From positions 1-64,000 of the forward strand of contig VWYX01000763.1 of the NCBI GenBank assembly GCA_013396525.1: a stretch of 64,000 nucleotides of DNA, in the 5' to 3' direction. Made by a program: the position numbers and the translations under genes. The DNA is from Chaetorhynchus papuensis. Taxonomy: Eukaryota > Chordata > Aves > Passeriformes > Rhipiduridae. The notes beneath the pieces are model-generated. The model was not told the DNA's origin. It was given only the letters and a program-made list of their open reading frames with translations, and ran no database searches. This document shows positions 52,862 through 63,146 of the stretch, in pieces. Position 1 is the stretch's first letter, and every line of letters starts with the position of its first letter.

Positions 52862-53945
52862 TGTCAGGGATTGATGCTGGCTGGATGCCAGGCACCCACC
52901 AAAGCTGCTCACTCACTCCCCTCTGCAGCTGGACAGTGGAGAGAAAATGTAACAAGGGGTTCATGGGCTGAAATAAGGACTGTGAGGGATCACTCATCAA
53001 TTACCATCACAGGCAAAACAAGCTCAGCTTAGAGTTATGAAGTAAATTTATTACTAACAAAATCAGAGCAGGATAATGAGAAGTTAAATAAGCCCTTAAA
53101 AACACCTTCCCCACACCCCTCCCTTCTTCCAGCTCTACCTCCTACCCTAGCAGTGCAGGGAGATGGGGAATGGGGGTTATGGTCCCCTTATCACCTTTGG
53201 CTTCATCCCACCACTCAGGGAGAGGAGTTGTTCCCCTGCTGCACTGTGGAGTCCCTCCCACAGGAGACAGTTCTCTGTGAACTTCCCCAATGTGGCTCCA
53301 TCTCAAGAGCAACAGCTCCCTGTGAATTGCTGCGAGTCCATCCCACTGGCAACAGCCCTCCCAAAGCTGCTGTAGCATGGGTCACTCTTCCACGGGGTGC
53401 AGTCCTCCAAGGACAGGCTGCTCCAGCCTGGGAGCAGGGCCCCTCTCTTCATAGGTCTTTCACAGGGTCACAGCCTCTTCTCAGGCATCCACCTGCTCTG
53501 GCATAGGGCTCCTTCGTGGGCTGTGGGTGGATCTCTGCACCTCCATGGTCCTCCATGGGCTTCAGGGGGACAGCAGCTTCACCATGGTCTGCACCCTGGG
53601 CTGCAGGAGAGCCTCTGCTCCAGTGCCTGGAGCACCTCCTGGCCCTCCCTTTCCACTGCCCTTGGTGTCTGCATAGTTGTTCTTCTCACATGTTCTCACT
53701 CTGCTCTTGTCTGGTTGAAATTACAACTGCGCCACAACTTTTGTTTTGATTTCTTCCTAAACACGTTATGACAGGGGCATTATCGCCTTTCCTAATTGGC
53801 CCAGCCTTGGCCAGTGGCACACCCATCTTTAGAGCCACCAGGGATTGGCTCCGCTGGACAAGGCAGAAGCTTCTAGCAGCTTCTCACAGAATCCACCCCT
53901 GTAGACCCCCCTGCTACCAAAACCAGGCTATACAAAACCAATACA
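52862..53945 (-). mobile_element. LTR-like element (probable solo LTR) with 5-bp target duplication
   Basis: A 1,084-base unit starts TGT and ends ACA on the plus strand, so both strands have TG...CA termini. CCTGG flanks it on each side (52857-52861 and 53946-53950), which fits a 5-base target-site duplication. It is homologous, inverted, to 54530-55496. The minus-strand order includes 'cttctagcagcttctcacag' (shown in plus orientation) near its start and AATAAA near its end. I recognise it as a repeat common in neoavian genomes and transcripts, but I do not assign a named family. No internal retroviral genes are present. Open frames across it (53142-53771) are chance frames. Confidence 0.85.
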
Positions 53946-54529
53946 CCTGGCAAAAAGCAAGCTGATTGGTATTTGGGTTTCATTGACTCCACAACCCAAA
54001 TAAAGTCATCTTTACTGTTTTTCCCACATCATCTGCTGTTTCAAGCTTATAGTGCATTACAGTGGCTCTACCATGCTGCACTCACCGTATCATTTTATGA
54101 TTCTGAAGAAATAAATTATATTTGATTTTGTCACCTGAATTTCATTTACTACCAGAGACAGATTTCCGGCATTTGTGCGCTTTGTTGTTGGCTTATATGA
54201 GAAAAACTTCTGAGGTGAGGAGTGATAAAGGGTCAGGATTTCTATCTGAAGTCATATTTCTAGAGCATTTAATCATTTATAAAGATATGTTCCAGACAGA
54301 AAGCAATTATTTTACTTATTGATACAATCAGCAGATCTTGTATTCCAGAGGTACAAAGGAAAATCTCATCTTAAATATATCTTCTGCTCACATGCATTGC
54401 AAGGACACGGATCAGTGAGTAGAGAAACAGTTAAGGAAAAAACATTTGGGCCTGTAGAGCCCATAGCAGGATGCTCTGCCTGGAATAGGGTAAAAGAACT
54501 CGAAGAGTGCCCTATTTGCAAAGCTGTCA
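53946..54529. other. Spacer between the two opposed LTR-like copies
   Basis: About 580 bases of unique-looking AT-rich sequence. No gene or repeat was recognised. In a transcript it would be the loop between the two inverted copies. Confidence 0.5.
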
Positions 54530-55496
54530 GTGCGAGCCCATCAGCGACAGCAGTAGTACCTCTGGGATAACATTTGAGAAGGGGAAAGAAGTTACTGCAC
54601 AAGAGCAAGTGCAGCTGGAGAGAGAAGTGAGAATATGTGAGAGAAACAGCCCTGCAGACACCCAGGTCAGTGCAGAAGAAGAGGAGGGAGGTGCTTCAGG
54701 CACTGGAACCCAGATTTCCCTGCAGACCATGGTGCAGACCATGGTGAAGCAGCTGTCCCCTGGCAGCCCACGAAGGTCCACAGTGGAGCAGAGATCCACC
54801 TCCGGCCCATGAAAGACCAGGTGGATGTACCTGAAGAAGGCTGTGACCCTGTGGGAAGCCCATGACCCTGTGGGAAGCCTGTGCTGGAGCTTGGTCCCTG
54901 GCAGGACCAAGGGACCCGTGGAGAGAGGAGCCCACTCTGGAGCAGGTTTGCTGGCAGGACCTGTGACCTCACAGGGGACACACACTGGAGCAGGCTGCTC
55001 CTGGACTGCACCTGTGGAAGGGACCCACACCGGAGGAGTTCATGAAGAACTGCAATCCATGGGAAGGACTCACTTTGCAGAAGTTCACAAAGGTCCATCT
55101 CCTGTGGGAGAGACCCCACACTGGAGCAGGGAATGAGTGTGAGAAGTCCTCTTCCTGAGGAGGAGGGAGCGGCAGAGACAATGTGTGATGAACTGACCTC
55201 AAACCCCATTCCACATCAGCCTGGGCCACTGCAGGGAGGAGGTGGAGAAAATCAGGAGTGAAGTTGAAAGGTGTTTTTAGAAATTAGTTTCACTTCTCAC
55301 TGTTCTACTCTGATTTGAGTGGTAATTAATCAAATTAATTTTCCCTGTGTTGAATCTGTTCTGCTCATGACATTAATTGGTGAGTGATCTATCCTTAAAC
55401 CCTTTTGTTACATTCTCTCTCCCCTGTGCAGCTGAGAAGGGAGTGATAAGAGTAGCTTCAGTGGGCATCTGACATCCAACCAGGGTCAACCCAACA
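54530..55496 (+). mobile_element. LTR-like element, 5'-truncated copy in opposite orientation
   Basis: This belongs to the same family as 52862-53945 but lies on the plus strand. Similarity begins inside the unit near 'gagcccatcagcgacagcag' and runs to 'gccagggtcaacccaaca'-like sequence at about 55496, so the first 100 or so bases are missing. The middle has reiterated 'cactggagcag...ggacctgtgacc' modules of about 55 bases, plus an exact local 17-base repeat (54844-54860 and 54863-54879). No clear target duplication was found. Confidence 0.8.
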
Positions 55497-57479
55497 CGGA
55501 TTTGAATGAGGTCAGCTGCAGCGACCCAGCTAAACAAGATGCAATTAACAGTAGGCTGACCTCTCTTACCCTTCCTCCCCCCAAACCTCCTCTTCTCCTG
55601 TGTACACTTACTGCTCCCAGGGAAAAAAAAAAAAATTAAAAAAAGAGAGAGAGAAAAAAATTGAGATTAGCACTAATTAGGTCTCACTTAACATGGTTTT
55701 TTTAAACAGTTAACGCTTCTCTTTCCTGCTGCTGCGTTTTTTAGCATACGCCCCACACCCTGTTTGTGGTTGATGAGGATTTGAATGCATTTACCATCAT
55801 CTTTTAGCACGGCTTTTGGTGCATTGTTATGGAGAGCCCTGACTAAAGCAAGCAGAGTGTCTGTAGGTGACACCGTACAGTTAATACCCTCGTGAAAGGA
55901 ATACTCTCGAGGAAAGTCCTGATCCTGGAGGGCACCCTGTGGGAAATATTCTATAAATCAAATATGTCATACCAAAATCTGTGGATCTTTTCTCCCTCCA
56001 CGCAACACACCATTCCCTAAAGAAGCTGGTAGTCTAATGGTTGACAGCCAAGAGGAACAGGAATAATTGCAGGCTGCTGCCACCTCTGTCTCAGAAAGTC
56101 ACAATGCCTTTTAGTATTGGGAATATTTGCTTGCTTGACAGTATGGGAATAGGATATACAGAAGAAAATGTTATTTGTCTTTTGGTTTTTATCACCGTTA
56201 TATGGTATTTACCACTGATAAATACCGAAACCATAGATAAGCAAACAAAATGCTTTGAAAAAGTAGAAATAAAACTCCTGTGCAATCATGGTACTGTCTG
56301 TTGCTGTGCAGAAGCATGAATGTGTGTTAATTGCACACCTGGACATGATGAGGATGTAGCTGAAGTTGGGTCTGTGTTGATCAGGGACTCTCTGAGCTGC
56401 CCAAGAAACCGGCTGCTGAGCAACCTACTGTCCTTTACATAAATAAATGAATTTATATAAAAATAAGTTCATATAGATGGTATTTATAGGCGTAGGTTGA
56501 ACACAATGTCCTTATTTTTTGGCAGGGATGAGGCAGTAGTGGCACATGAAGGAGAAAATCTGGCGACAGGCCCTAAGCTGATGTAAATGTTGCAGGGCTG
56601 CCAGGTGAGGTAGCGTCTGGGAACTGAAGATATTGCTGGATATAGGACAAACAATGCAGAGTGGAGCATCTAGCACACTGCTAAACACCAGGGATATGTA
56701 ACCACACAGAGAACCAGAATGATCGTTTTCACAACAGCTTTACGGCTTAGAATACTACTAGAAGATTTTAGGATTGCCACTCCGTGTCCATTGTCATGAT
56801 TTTTGGGGCTACTACCCCCATCATAATAAATTTTCCCTGCCTCCCAGTCTAGGCTTCATTTTTTAACAGAAACAGAACCTGAGTAAGTGGACCAACGTTC
56901 CTCTCACCTCAGAATATTTTATGTCTGTTCGTGACACCACAGACCTGCAGGAATCTCAGTGACGGGAAATTTCTGTCCAGAATTTAAAAGCGTTTACTTT
57001 GTTCCTACTGCTTTTCATCTATTTTCTCTCCTCCTGGTGTGTATTTTTCTGCCCTGCTGACTGTGGTGCTGCATACTAATGGAGCAATACTTGGCCCATC
57101 CCCAGAGGAAGTTGAGTGCAGGTTTATTGAGGAACAGAGGGGTCAGAAGGAATTTCAGCGCATCCAATAACTCTCCTACTGGTGGGATGCCTTTAGGTAA
57201 CAGCACATAAAGTGATCCCAATCATTTCCTATGGTTGTAACACTGCTGAAAGAGCATGTATCCAAAGAAACTTAGCCAACGCCCTCTCCCTCATTTTATA
57301 TATAATTATTCCAACATCTTACAAAGCGATAATGTTTATGTTTTTTCGAAAAGTGTTTAGAGGAGGCCTGTCGTGCTAAATCCTCTCAGCTTGTGAGTCA
57401 GGCTGAGAACTAGCAGATTTTGAGTTTTGCTGTAAATAGGTGAGAAAGACGGGGATGATCTTCCAATACAGATAAGTGA
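55497..57479. other. Intergenic stretch; nothing recognised
   Basis: About 2 kb. There is an A-rich/GA patch at about 55622-55663. Frames at 55688-55873 (minus) and 56041-56319 (plus) were looked at closely but match no family. A short hairpin GGTATTTA/TAAATACC lies near 56205-56227. Confidence 0.5.
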
Positions 57480-57864
57480 TTTCTTTCAGGGGGTGTAAGA
57501 AGAGTGGCGAAAGGGTTCTATTTTCGTTCTTCACGCGACTATTATCAGCTCCTCAGCAGCACGACCACTGGATTGCATGGTATGCTCGGTGAGAAAAGCC
57601 TTTTGCCCCAGGATCATTTTCCTTTCATTCCTCAGGCCAGCGCAAAGGTAATAAAGGATCTAAAGACCTATTGAGCGGAGAGAGCCGAGCATTTGCGTTC
57701 CAGCATTTCGTGTTCCAAGTCAGATAGCGACAAGTGGGCAAACCCTAAATTGGAAGCAGGTTGATTGTTATTTATCCTGCTCTCCGTGTCTCGGGGTGGG
57801 CGGGGTGTCCTTCTCCCCCGGCTGACAGCGGCCGCGTCGGAGCCGCGCTGCCGCCCTCTCCCGG
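57480..57864. promoter_or_regulatory. CpG-rich shore with promoter-like motifs, cut by the assembly gap
   Basis: CpG frequency rises from about 57480 and becomes very high in the last 85 bases before the gap. That is how a CpG island begins. On the minus strand a GC box (plus-strand 57793-57807) is followed about 17 bases on by an ATAAATAA element (57768-57775), in GC-box/TATA order. In the plus direction the GC box would instead point into the gap. The gene it serves, and its direction, are unknown. It is not the TMEM14-like promoter, since that gene's 5' end is off the right side. Confidence 0.45.
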
Positions 57865-58198
57865 NNNNNNNNNNNNNNNNNNNNNNNNNNNNNNNNNNNN
57901 NNNNNNNNNNNNNNNNNNNNNNNNNNNNNNNNNNNNNNNNNNNNNNNNNNNNNNNNNNNNNNNNNNNNNNNNNNNNNNNNNNNNNNNNNNNNNNNNNNNN
58001 NNNNNNNNNNNNNNNNNNNNNNNNNNNNNNNNNNNNNNNNNNNNNNNNNNNNNNNNNNNNNNNNNNNNNNNNNNNNNNNNNNNNNNNNNNNNNNNNNNNN
58101 NNNNNNNNNNNNNNNNNNNNNNNNNNNNNNNNNNNNNNNNNNNNNNNNNNNNNNNNNNNNNNNNNNNNNNNNNNNNNNNNNNNNNNNNNNNNNNNNNN
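57865..58198. other. Assembly gap (334 Ns)
   Basis: Run of unknown bases directly after GC-rich sequence and before a purine-rich stretch. This is a typical short-read drop-out of a CpG island. Open frames crossing it are artefacts. Confidence 1.
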
Positions 58199-58242
58199 AT
58201 ATTAAAAAAAGGAAAAGAGAGGAGAGGAGGGAGAGAGATTGT

Positions 58243-58445
58243 TCTTCACTGAGGGGGTGGCCAAGCAGTGGAACAAGATCTCAGGGAAGCAGTGATGCTC
58301 CCAAACCTGATGCTGTTCAATAAGCATTTGTACAGTGATCTTAGATACATAGCTCCATTTCTAGGTTGTTCTGCGTGGAGTCAGGAGTTGTACTCAATGA
58401 TCCTCATGGGTCCCCTCCAGCTGAGAATATTCTTTGATTCTACAT
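58243..58445 (+). mobile_element. CR1 LINE 3'-end fragment
   Basis: The sense CR1 3' end is visible: 'ggtggccaagcagtggaaca', 'agtgatgctcccaaacctga', 'ggagtcaggagttgtactca', 'tgatcctcatgggtcccctc' and 'gagaatattctttgattcta'. It is 5'-truncated. It starts about 45 bases after the gap, preceded by a purine-rich tract (about 58200-58240). Confidence 0.92.
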
Positions 58446-61400
58446 ACTAGTACTACAGCTCAATCCCACTCAGTTACCATGCTTGCAGGACAGGATCTCA
58501 AAATACGACAGCAATGTATTAGCAAATGCTAACATTTCATGAAATAAGGAAAATAGACTTTAGTTGTACCATATTTTTTTTCTCATCAGGGTTTTTCTAA
58601 AGGAGTTTCAAAACACTCTATGAACTACCAGCAATAAAACATTATCAATTCCAGATACAAATTTTTGCTCCAGGGGCAGGGAACATTTTATGCCACACAC
58701 TGTGTAAGACAGCAGTGTAAAAGGCAGACATGGAAGGGATACAGAAAACATTATCTCCATTTCACAGTTCAGAAGAGAAGCACAAAAAGACTGAAGGGAA
58801 CACCCAACGTCACTTGTGCACTGGACTGAGCTGGGGATATTGCATAAAAGCATAAGCACTTTGATCTGTTCCATCATGGAATTTCAAGAAGGAGGAGAGG
58901 AGATGAGGGCAGATGCCTCTGTGCTATTACTGACACAACATTTTTCCATTTTTACTTGTAGGGATTCTGGAGAAACAAAGACTTTCCTCCTCCTGTCACA
59001 ACTGCCTGGATGTTCTCCTGACATTTTCTTTCCCCTCCCATTTTTCCAGGTGATTAAGCTGTGCAGTCAGAAAGCATGACTATAATGCCAAGAAGCCAGC
59101 AATTTTAACACCACAAAAGGATAATTGTGCAATACTTCAGGCCATATTAGTTTCAGCACAGACTGACCCTCAGCTGGTGATGACAGAGTGCCAACAGCTC
59201 CCAGCACAATGACTGACAGAACTGGGACACGGCAAACTGCACTTCCAAAGCCTGCAGCAGAACAAGAGTTGGGGGACTCGCTTTGCATTAAACAGCCTTG
59301 TACCATATTCTTAGAACAAGGGATAAAGTAGGACAGCACATGACTACTTCCCTTTTAAACCATTCCACTTGAAATATCTTTCATCCTCTTCTCACTCTCC
59401 TTTGCTGGTTTGTGAAAGAGAGTTGCCTGTACTACTAGTGTAACATTACCTGAATTCTTACACTATACCACACATTTGTACTAAATTAAAGAGATTTTTG
59501 CTACCTGCAAATGTCACGTTAATTGGAAGAGCAGCTTAGAGTGTGACACCTATCAATGTGTGAGTAACCTCCACGCAGTGGTGCAATTGAGCCTAAGTAT
59601 ATTATTGCTGTACTAGAGGTCTCAGTGTTGTACCTGTAAAGACTAAGCCATAATGGAGGCACTCAACTGTCCAGTATTTTTACTCTCCCCCCAAAATATT
59701 TGCTCACATTTTCACTAATTGGGTGTTCTGCAACATTCCAAACCTGTATGTATGTGAGGCTGCCTCAGTGTCAGCAGCTGGGGCACCAGAAGTAAGATCC
59801 TGAATTGGAGACCCCCAGGTTAGCCAGAAATAAACATCTAGGTAAAATCCAGGTTGTCCCATGGATTTTCCACTCTGGGCAGAGAGGAGTCCGGGTTCCA
59901 TTGCACAGCTTCAGGATGTTTCTGCATTTTTGCCAGTTACTATTTAGCTTTAAAAGAAGACTTAAAAAAATAGTTGATCCTTTTCCCACAGATCCCAGGA
60001 ACTTTGCAATCTCTTCTCAGCTGTGGTGTGTCTTCCCCTGCAACATTCTCCCTGCAGGATATCCCACGGCCTGAGGCAAGGAGCCCTTCCCTGGCAAGGG
60101 AACTTGAACCCATCCAGAGCAGGAACTGAAGGGAGCCCAACATCTCTCGCTTTCCAGGACTTAGGGTCAGCAACTGCTATTACAAAGACAGGCTTAAACG
60201 ACCCCCTTACAAAATTTAGGGCAAACTCCTACTTTCAAGAGATCATCTACCTACCAAAGTGAATAGGAAATTCCCTCCTCTGGTCCTGAGCAAGTCACTC
60301 AAGAGAGGGGTAAAATACCTGACATCTCCTCTTGCCACCCAGCTTCTATCAGGCAAGCAGATGTGGAATGGAGGACCTGGGCCTTCACTCTATGAAACGA
60401 GGATTCTTTTCTTCTCTCAATTCTGTAATGTTCTGGATGCATGATTAAACTCTGAGTTGTTGAATCCTGGTGACTCAGGATGTGTACAGCAAAACTAGTT
60501 TCCTGTTCCTGGACCTTTTAAAAAAAATCAGTATTCATTTCAGCTTGTGCTGACAGCTGAAACTATAGGAAATATTAAACTAATATTTTTATTTTCAGAG
60601 TGTGCTTTGAACAGAACAGCCTTAATTTAAGAGTTATTTTAGCAGTTCATTTCCCAGAAATAACTAAATCATTCTTTCCAAAATTCATGTTCAAGCTGAC
60701 TCATAACATGAAGTTCCACTCAAGTCATGGCATAGCCACAGTGGATTTAATGCAAAAGTAATTACCTCAATTTATGTAGAGACCACTCACTGTGGAAAAA
60801 AAACCCAGAAAGAAATATTTTAGAATTAGCTAACGATCAAACTAAAAGCAGGAACAATCTGGAGAAAGGATATTTGTGTCTTTAATTCTTGAATGGCTCT
60901 AGAAAATTCTGTATCAGTGATTGGATTTTCTATTCAATTACACAGGGTGATTTAAAAATGTAAAAAGGTAATTACAAAACTTCTGTTATATTTTGCTTAA
61001 AGTATGGTCAAAAGAGACCATGATTTAACTGAGACTAGAATTTCAGATGTGCTTTAACATGTTTTTAGTGTTGCTCCCTGCACGTTCATCCTGTACGGAT
61101 GGGCTATTTACAGATTAAGTGCCTGGAAACAACAGAGGTTACAATATGCAATATATTCAAAACCCTGGAATTAATTTGACAACTTTTGCTAAGAGAATTG
61201 GTAACAGACAGCACAACTGGCCCAACATCTATAGATCTGCTTGTAATTACTACTTTCTACTACAGCAGCTTCCAGTCTACTACCATACGGGTGACCATTG
61301 ATTCACAACAGTAGAAAAGTCACTCTGACTCAATACTACTAAATTCCATTTTCAGAAAAGGAAATACAAGTGTTGAAATGACCAACAAAATGGAGCAATT

Positions 61401-61992
61401 ATGTAGTTTGGTATTTGCTTTATGCAGTTTGAGGCAATATTTACAAATTCCTGTAAACACTACAAAATGGAAAGTGTGTTAGAAGGAAGTTAATTTAATC
61501 CTGCTTTGCCATGATCCTGTTAAGCAGTTGACAAGGTTCTGATATCATCAGTGGTATAAAGGTCCCAAAGTAAAATCTTAAATAGTCAATACATAAAATA
61601 TCACTTTAAAATAAAGCTACACACTGTAAGAATCCTAACTTATCAACAATCATTTATCACTAAAGAATAAGCTGATAAAGGATTTTCTTTCACACATTTC
61701 TTGCCTCTCCCTTCCACCACAGTGCTAAGCCCATGTTAGCTGTGCCTGCACTAATAGAGGAGAAGCAGTCAAGGTTGGAGTGACAACAAAAGCACCAGAT
61801 GGCACTGATGCCTCTTCCACACTTCAGTCCTGAGGCATCACAGCAGAACAAGGAACCCTTCTGACTCCAGGGTTTCCTAATAATGACAGATTTGAAGAGG
61901 CACAGCCACTCTCCTAAGAGATAAAAATAAAATGCTGATACATTCTCTTGTCAAATAAGCCTGTAAGATCAGAATTACATAGTGTTGGGTAT
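58446..61992. other. Stretch with nothing recognised
   Basis: About 3.5 kb of AT-leaning noncoding sequence downstream of the TMEM14-like gene. Frames at 58608-58877, 59067-59339 and 59704-60262 are short, overlapping and unrecognised. Confidence 0.55.
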
Positions 61993-61998
61993 TTTATT
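61993..61998 (-). terminator. Possible polyadenylation signal of the TMEM14-like gene
   Basis: The first canonical AATAAA on the minus strand downstream of the TMEM14-like stop codon is here, about 810 bases on. An ATTAAA variant lies nearer, at 62125-62130. Either would give a 3' UTR of about 0.7-0.8 kb. The choice cannot be made without transcript data. Confidence 0.35.
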
Positions 61999-62806
61999 CC
62001 AGTTGTACAGTCTAGCTCACATTCAACTGTTCATTTAGCCTAGCACAAATCTCACTTAATTAATCCATGGGGTAAGTCCCTTTCAACCAACTTTTTCTAA
62101 TGCAGTGTTAATGAAGGCCCCTAATTTAATCTTCTGTCCCTCCATTTATAAAGTGATTTTTAAATATCATTGAAAGACAGCCCTTGGATACTAACAGTCC
62201 ACTGCAAAGACCTCCACTGAGAAAACAAGGTGAAAAAAAATACCCATGTCCCCAAACACAGAAATTATACAAAAAGCCATGCCAAATAAAGGTTTGTAAC
62301 AGATTTTACTTATAGAAAAGCATCATTTTGGCATCATTTCACAATAGAAAGGCAAGATCTGTTTGACATTATAAAGACATGGTATATCAATTCAATATGC
62401 AACAGCTAAAGCACGCTGTAATACTCAGTATAAAAGGTCTGAGATACATTATTGTATTTAGCCACTTACTCCTGGTGCCTCTTTGTGGATATTTTCTTAA
62501 TTACAGGTTCTCTCTGCTTCATACATGTCAGCAGTATATTTTGGAATATAAAAACATGGAAGCGATAAAATACATTGAAACACGTCTGGAAAAATCAGAC
62601 CTGGGGCCCATTTCTCTCTGTACACAAACAGCTCTATCTGATCATTGGAACAAATGGCACCTTGTATATAAACTATCTGTCCCCCTAACATAAAAAAGAG
62701 AAAAAAAAGTCTTGATACAGAAAATTTTTCCATCCTCTCACTTCTGCATTCATGCAACTTCATTATCAGGTTTCCTTTTCCAAATATTAAGATGTAAAAT
62801 TAACAG

Positions 62807-62864
62807 TTACTTCTCCTGGGGCTTTTCCAGCATCTTCAGTGCTAATCTTCCAACCATTAGCAAA
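62807..62864 (-). CDS. TMEM14C: TMEM14C-like, last coding exon (C-terminus and stop)
   Basis: After a pyrimidine-rich acceptor ending TATACAG (plus-strand 62865-62871), the exon completes a split serine codon (AG|T). It then encodes LLMVGRLALKMLEKPQEK followed by TAA at 62809-62807. TMEM14C proteins end in a very similar way: S-L-L-M-V-A-K, a hydrophobic stretch and a short charged tail. The frame and phase join exactly to the exon at 63059-63146. The segment is the end of the last transmembrane helix and the cytosolic or matrix tail. It is far below the usual size cut-off for open frames. The family is confident; C rather than A or B is inferred from the wording around the join. Confidence 0.85.
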
Positions 62865-63058
62865 CTGTATAAGGGGGAAAAAAATCATATAATTAAACAA
62901 TAATAGCAACAATTTGTCCATTAATTTTCAAATACTTCACGTAAGGGGTGCACAAGAAGAAAAATGATACACAAAATATGGTTCACTCCATCTCAGATTA
63001 ATCAAGTGAATAAGAAATCACACACATGAGCTCAAAAAAGAAGTATACTGTATTGTAC

Positions 63059-63146
63059 CTGACACCAGCAATTAGCCCTGCAGGCATGAATTTTCTGGAG
63101 TTGTAAAATCTTGTTCCCATGACGGCAGTCAGTGCTCCAGACGTAA
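63059..63146 (-). CDS. TMEM14C: TMEM14C-like, penultimate coding exon
   Basis: This 88-base exon lies between an acceptor ending TTTAAG (63149-63147) and a donor GTACAA (63058-63053). It encodes TSGALTAV, then MGTRFYNSRKFMPAGLIAG, then V and a split serine. MG.RFY.S.KFMPAGLIAG is the hallmark of TMEM14 proteins and is closest to TMEM14C; TMEM14A reads more like MGVRFKRSKKIMPAGLVAG. TMEM14C is a small four-helix protein of the mitochondrial inner membrane, needed in red-cell precursors for protoporphyrinogen IX import during heme synthesis. This exon gives the third-to-fourth helix region. The intron to the last exon is 194 bases. The first exons, with the N-terminal helices, must lie beyond the right edge; nothing between 63147 and 64000 resembles them. 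Confidence 0.9.

Noticed and set aside
53142..55229. Open frames of up to 180 codons at 53-55 kb
   Set aside because: They fall within the LTR-like repeats and arise from their GC-rich internal modules. No retroviral gag, pol or env motifs were seen.
55688..55873. Minus-strand frame DTLLALVRALHNNAPKAVL after an acceptor-like CCTACAG
   Set aside because: It starts from GTG, has no ATG or recognised family, and runs into a poly(A)-rich patch. I could not separate it from chance.
57761..58252. Two open frames spanning the gap
   Set aside because: They consist mainly of unknown bases and are artefacts.
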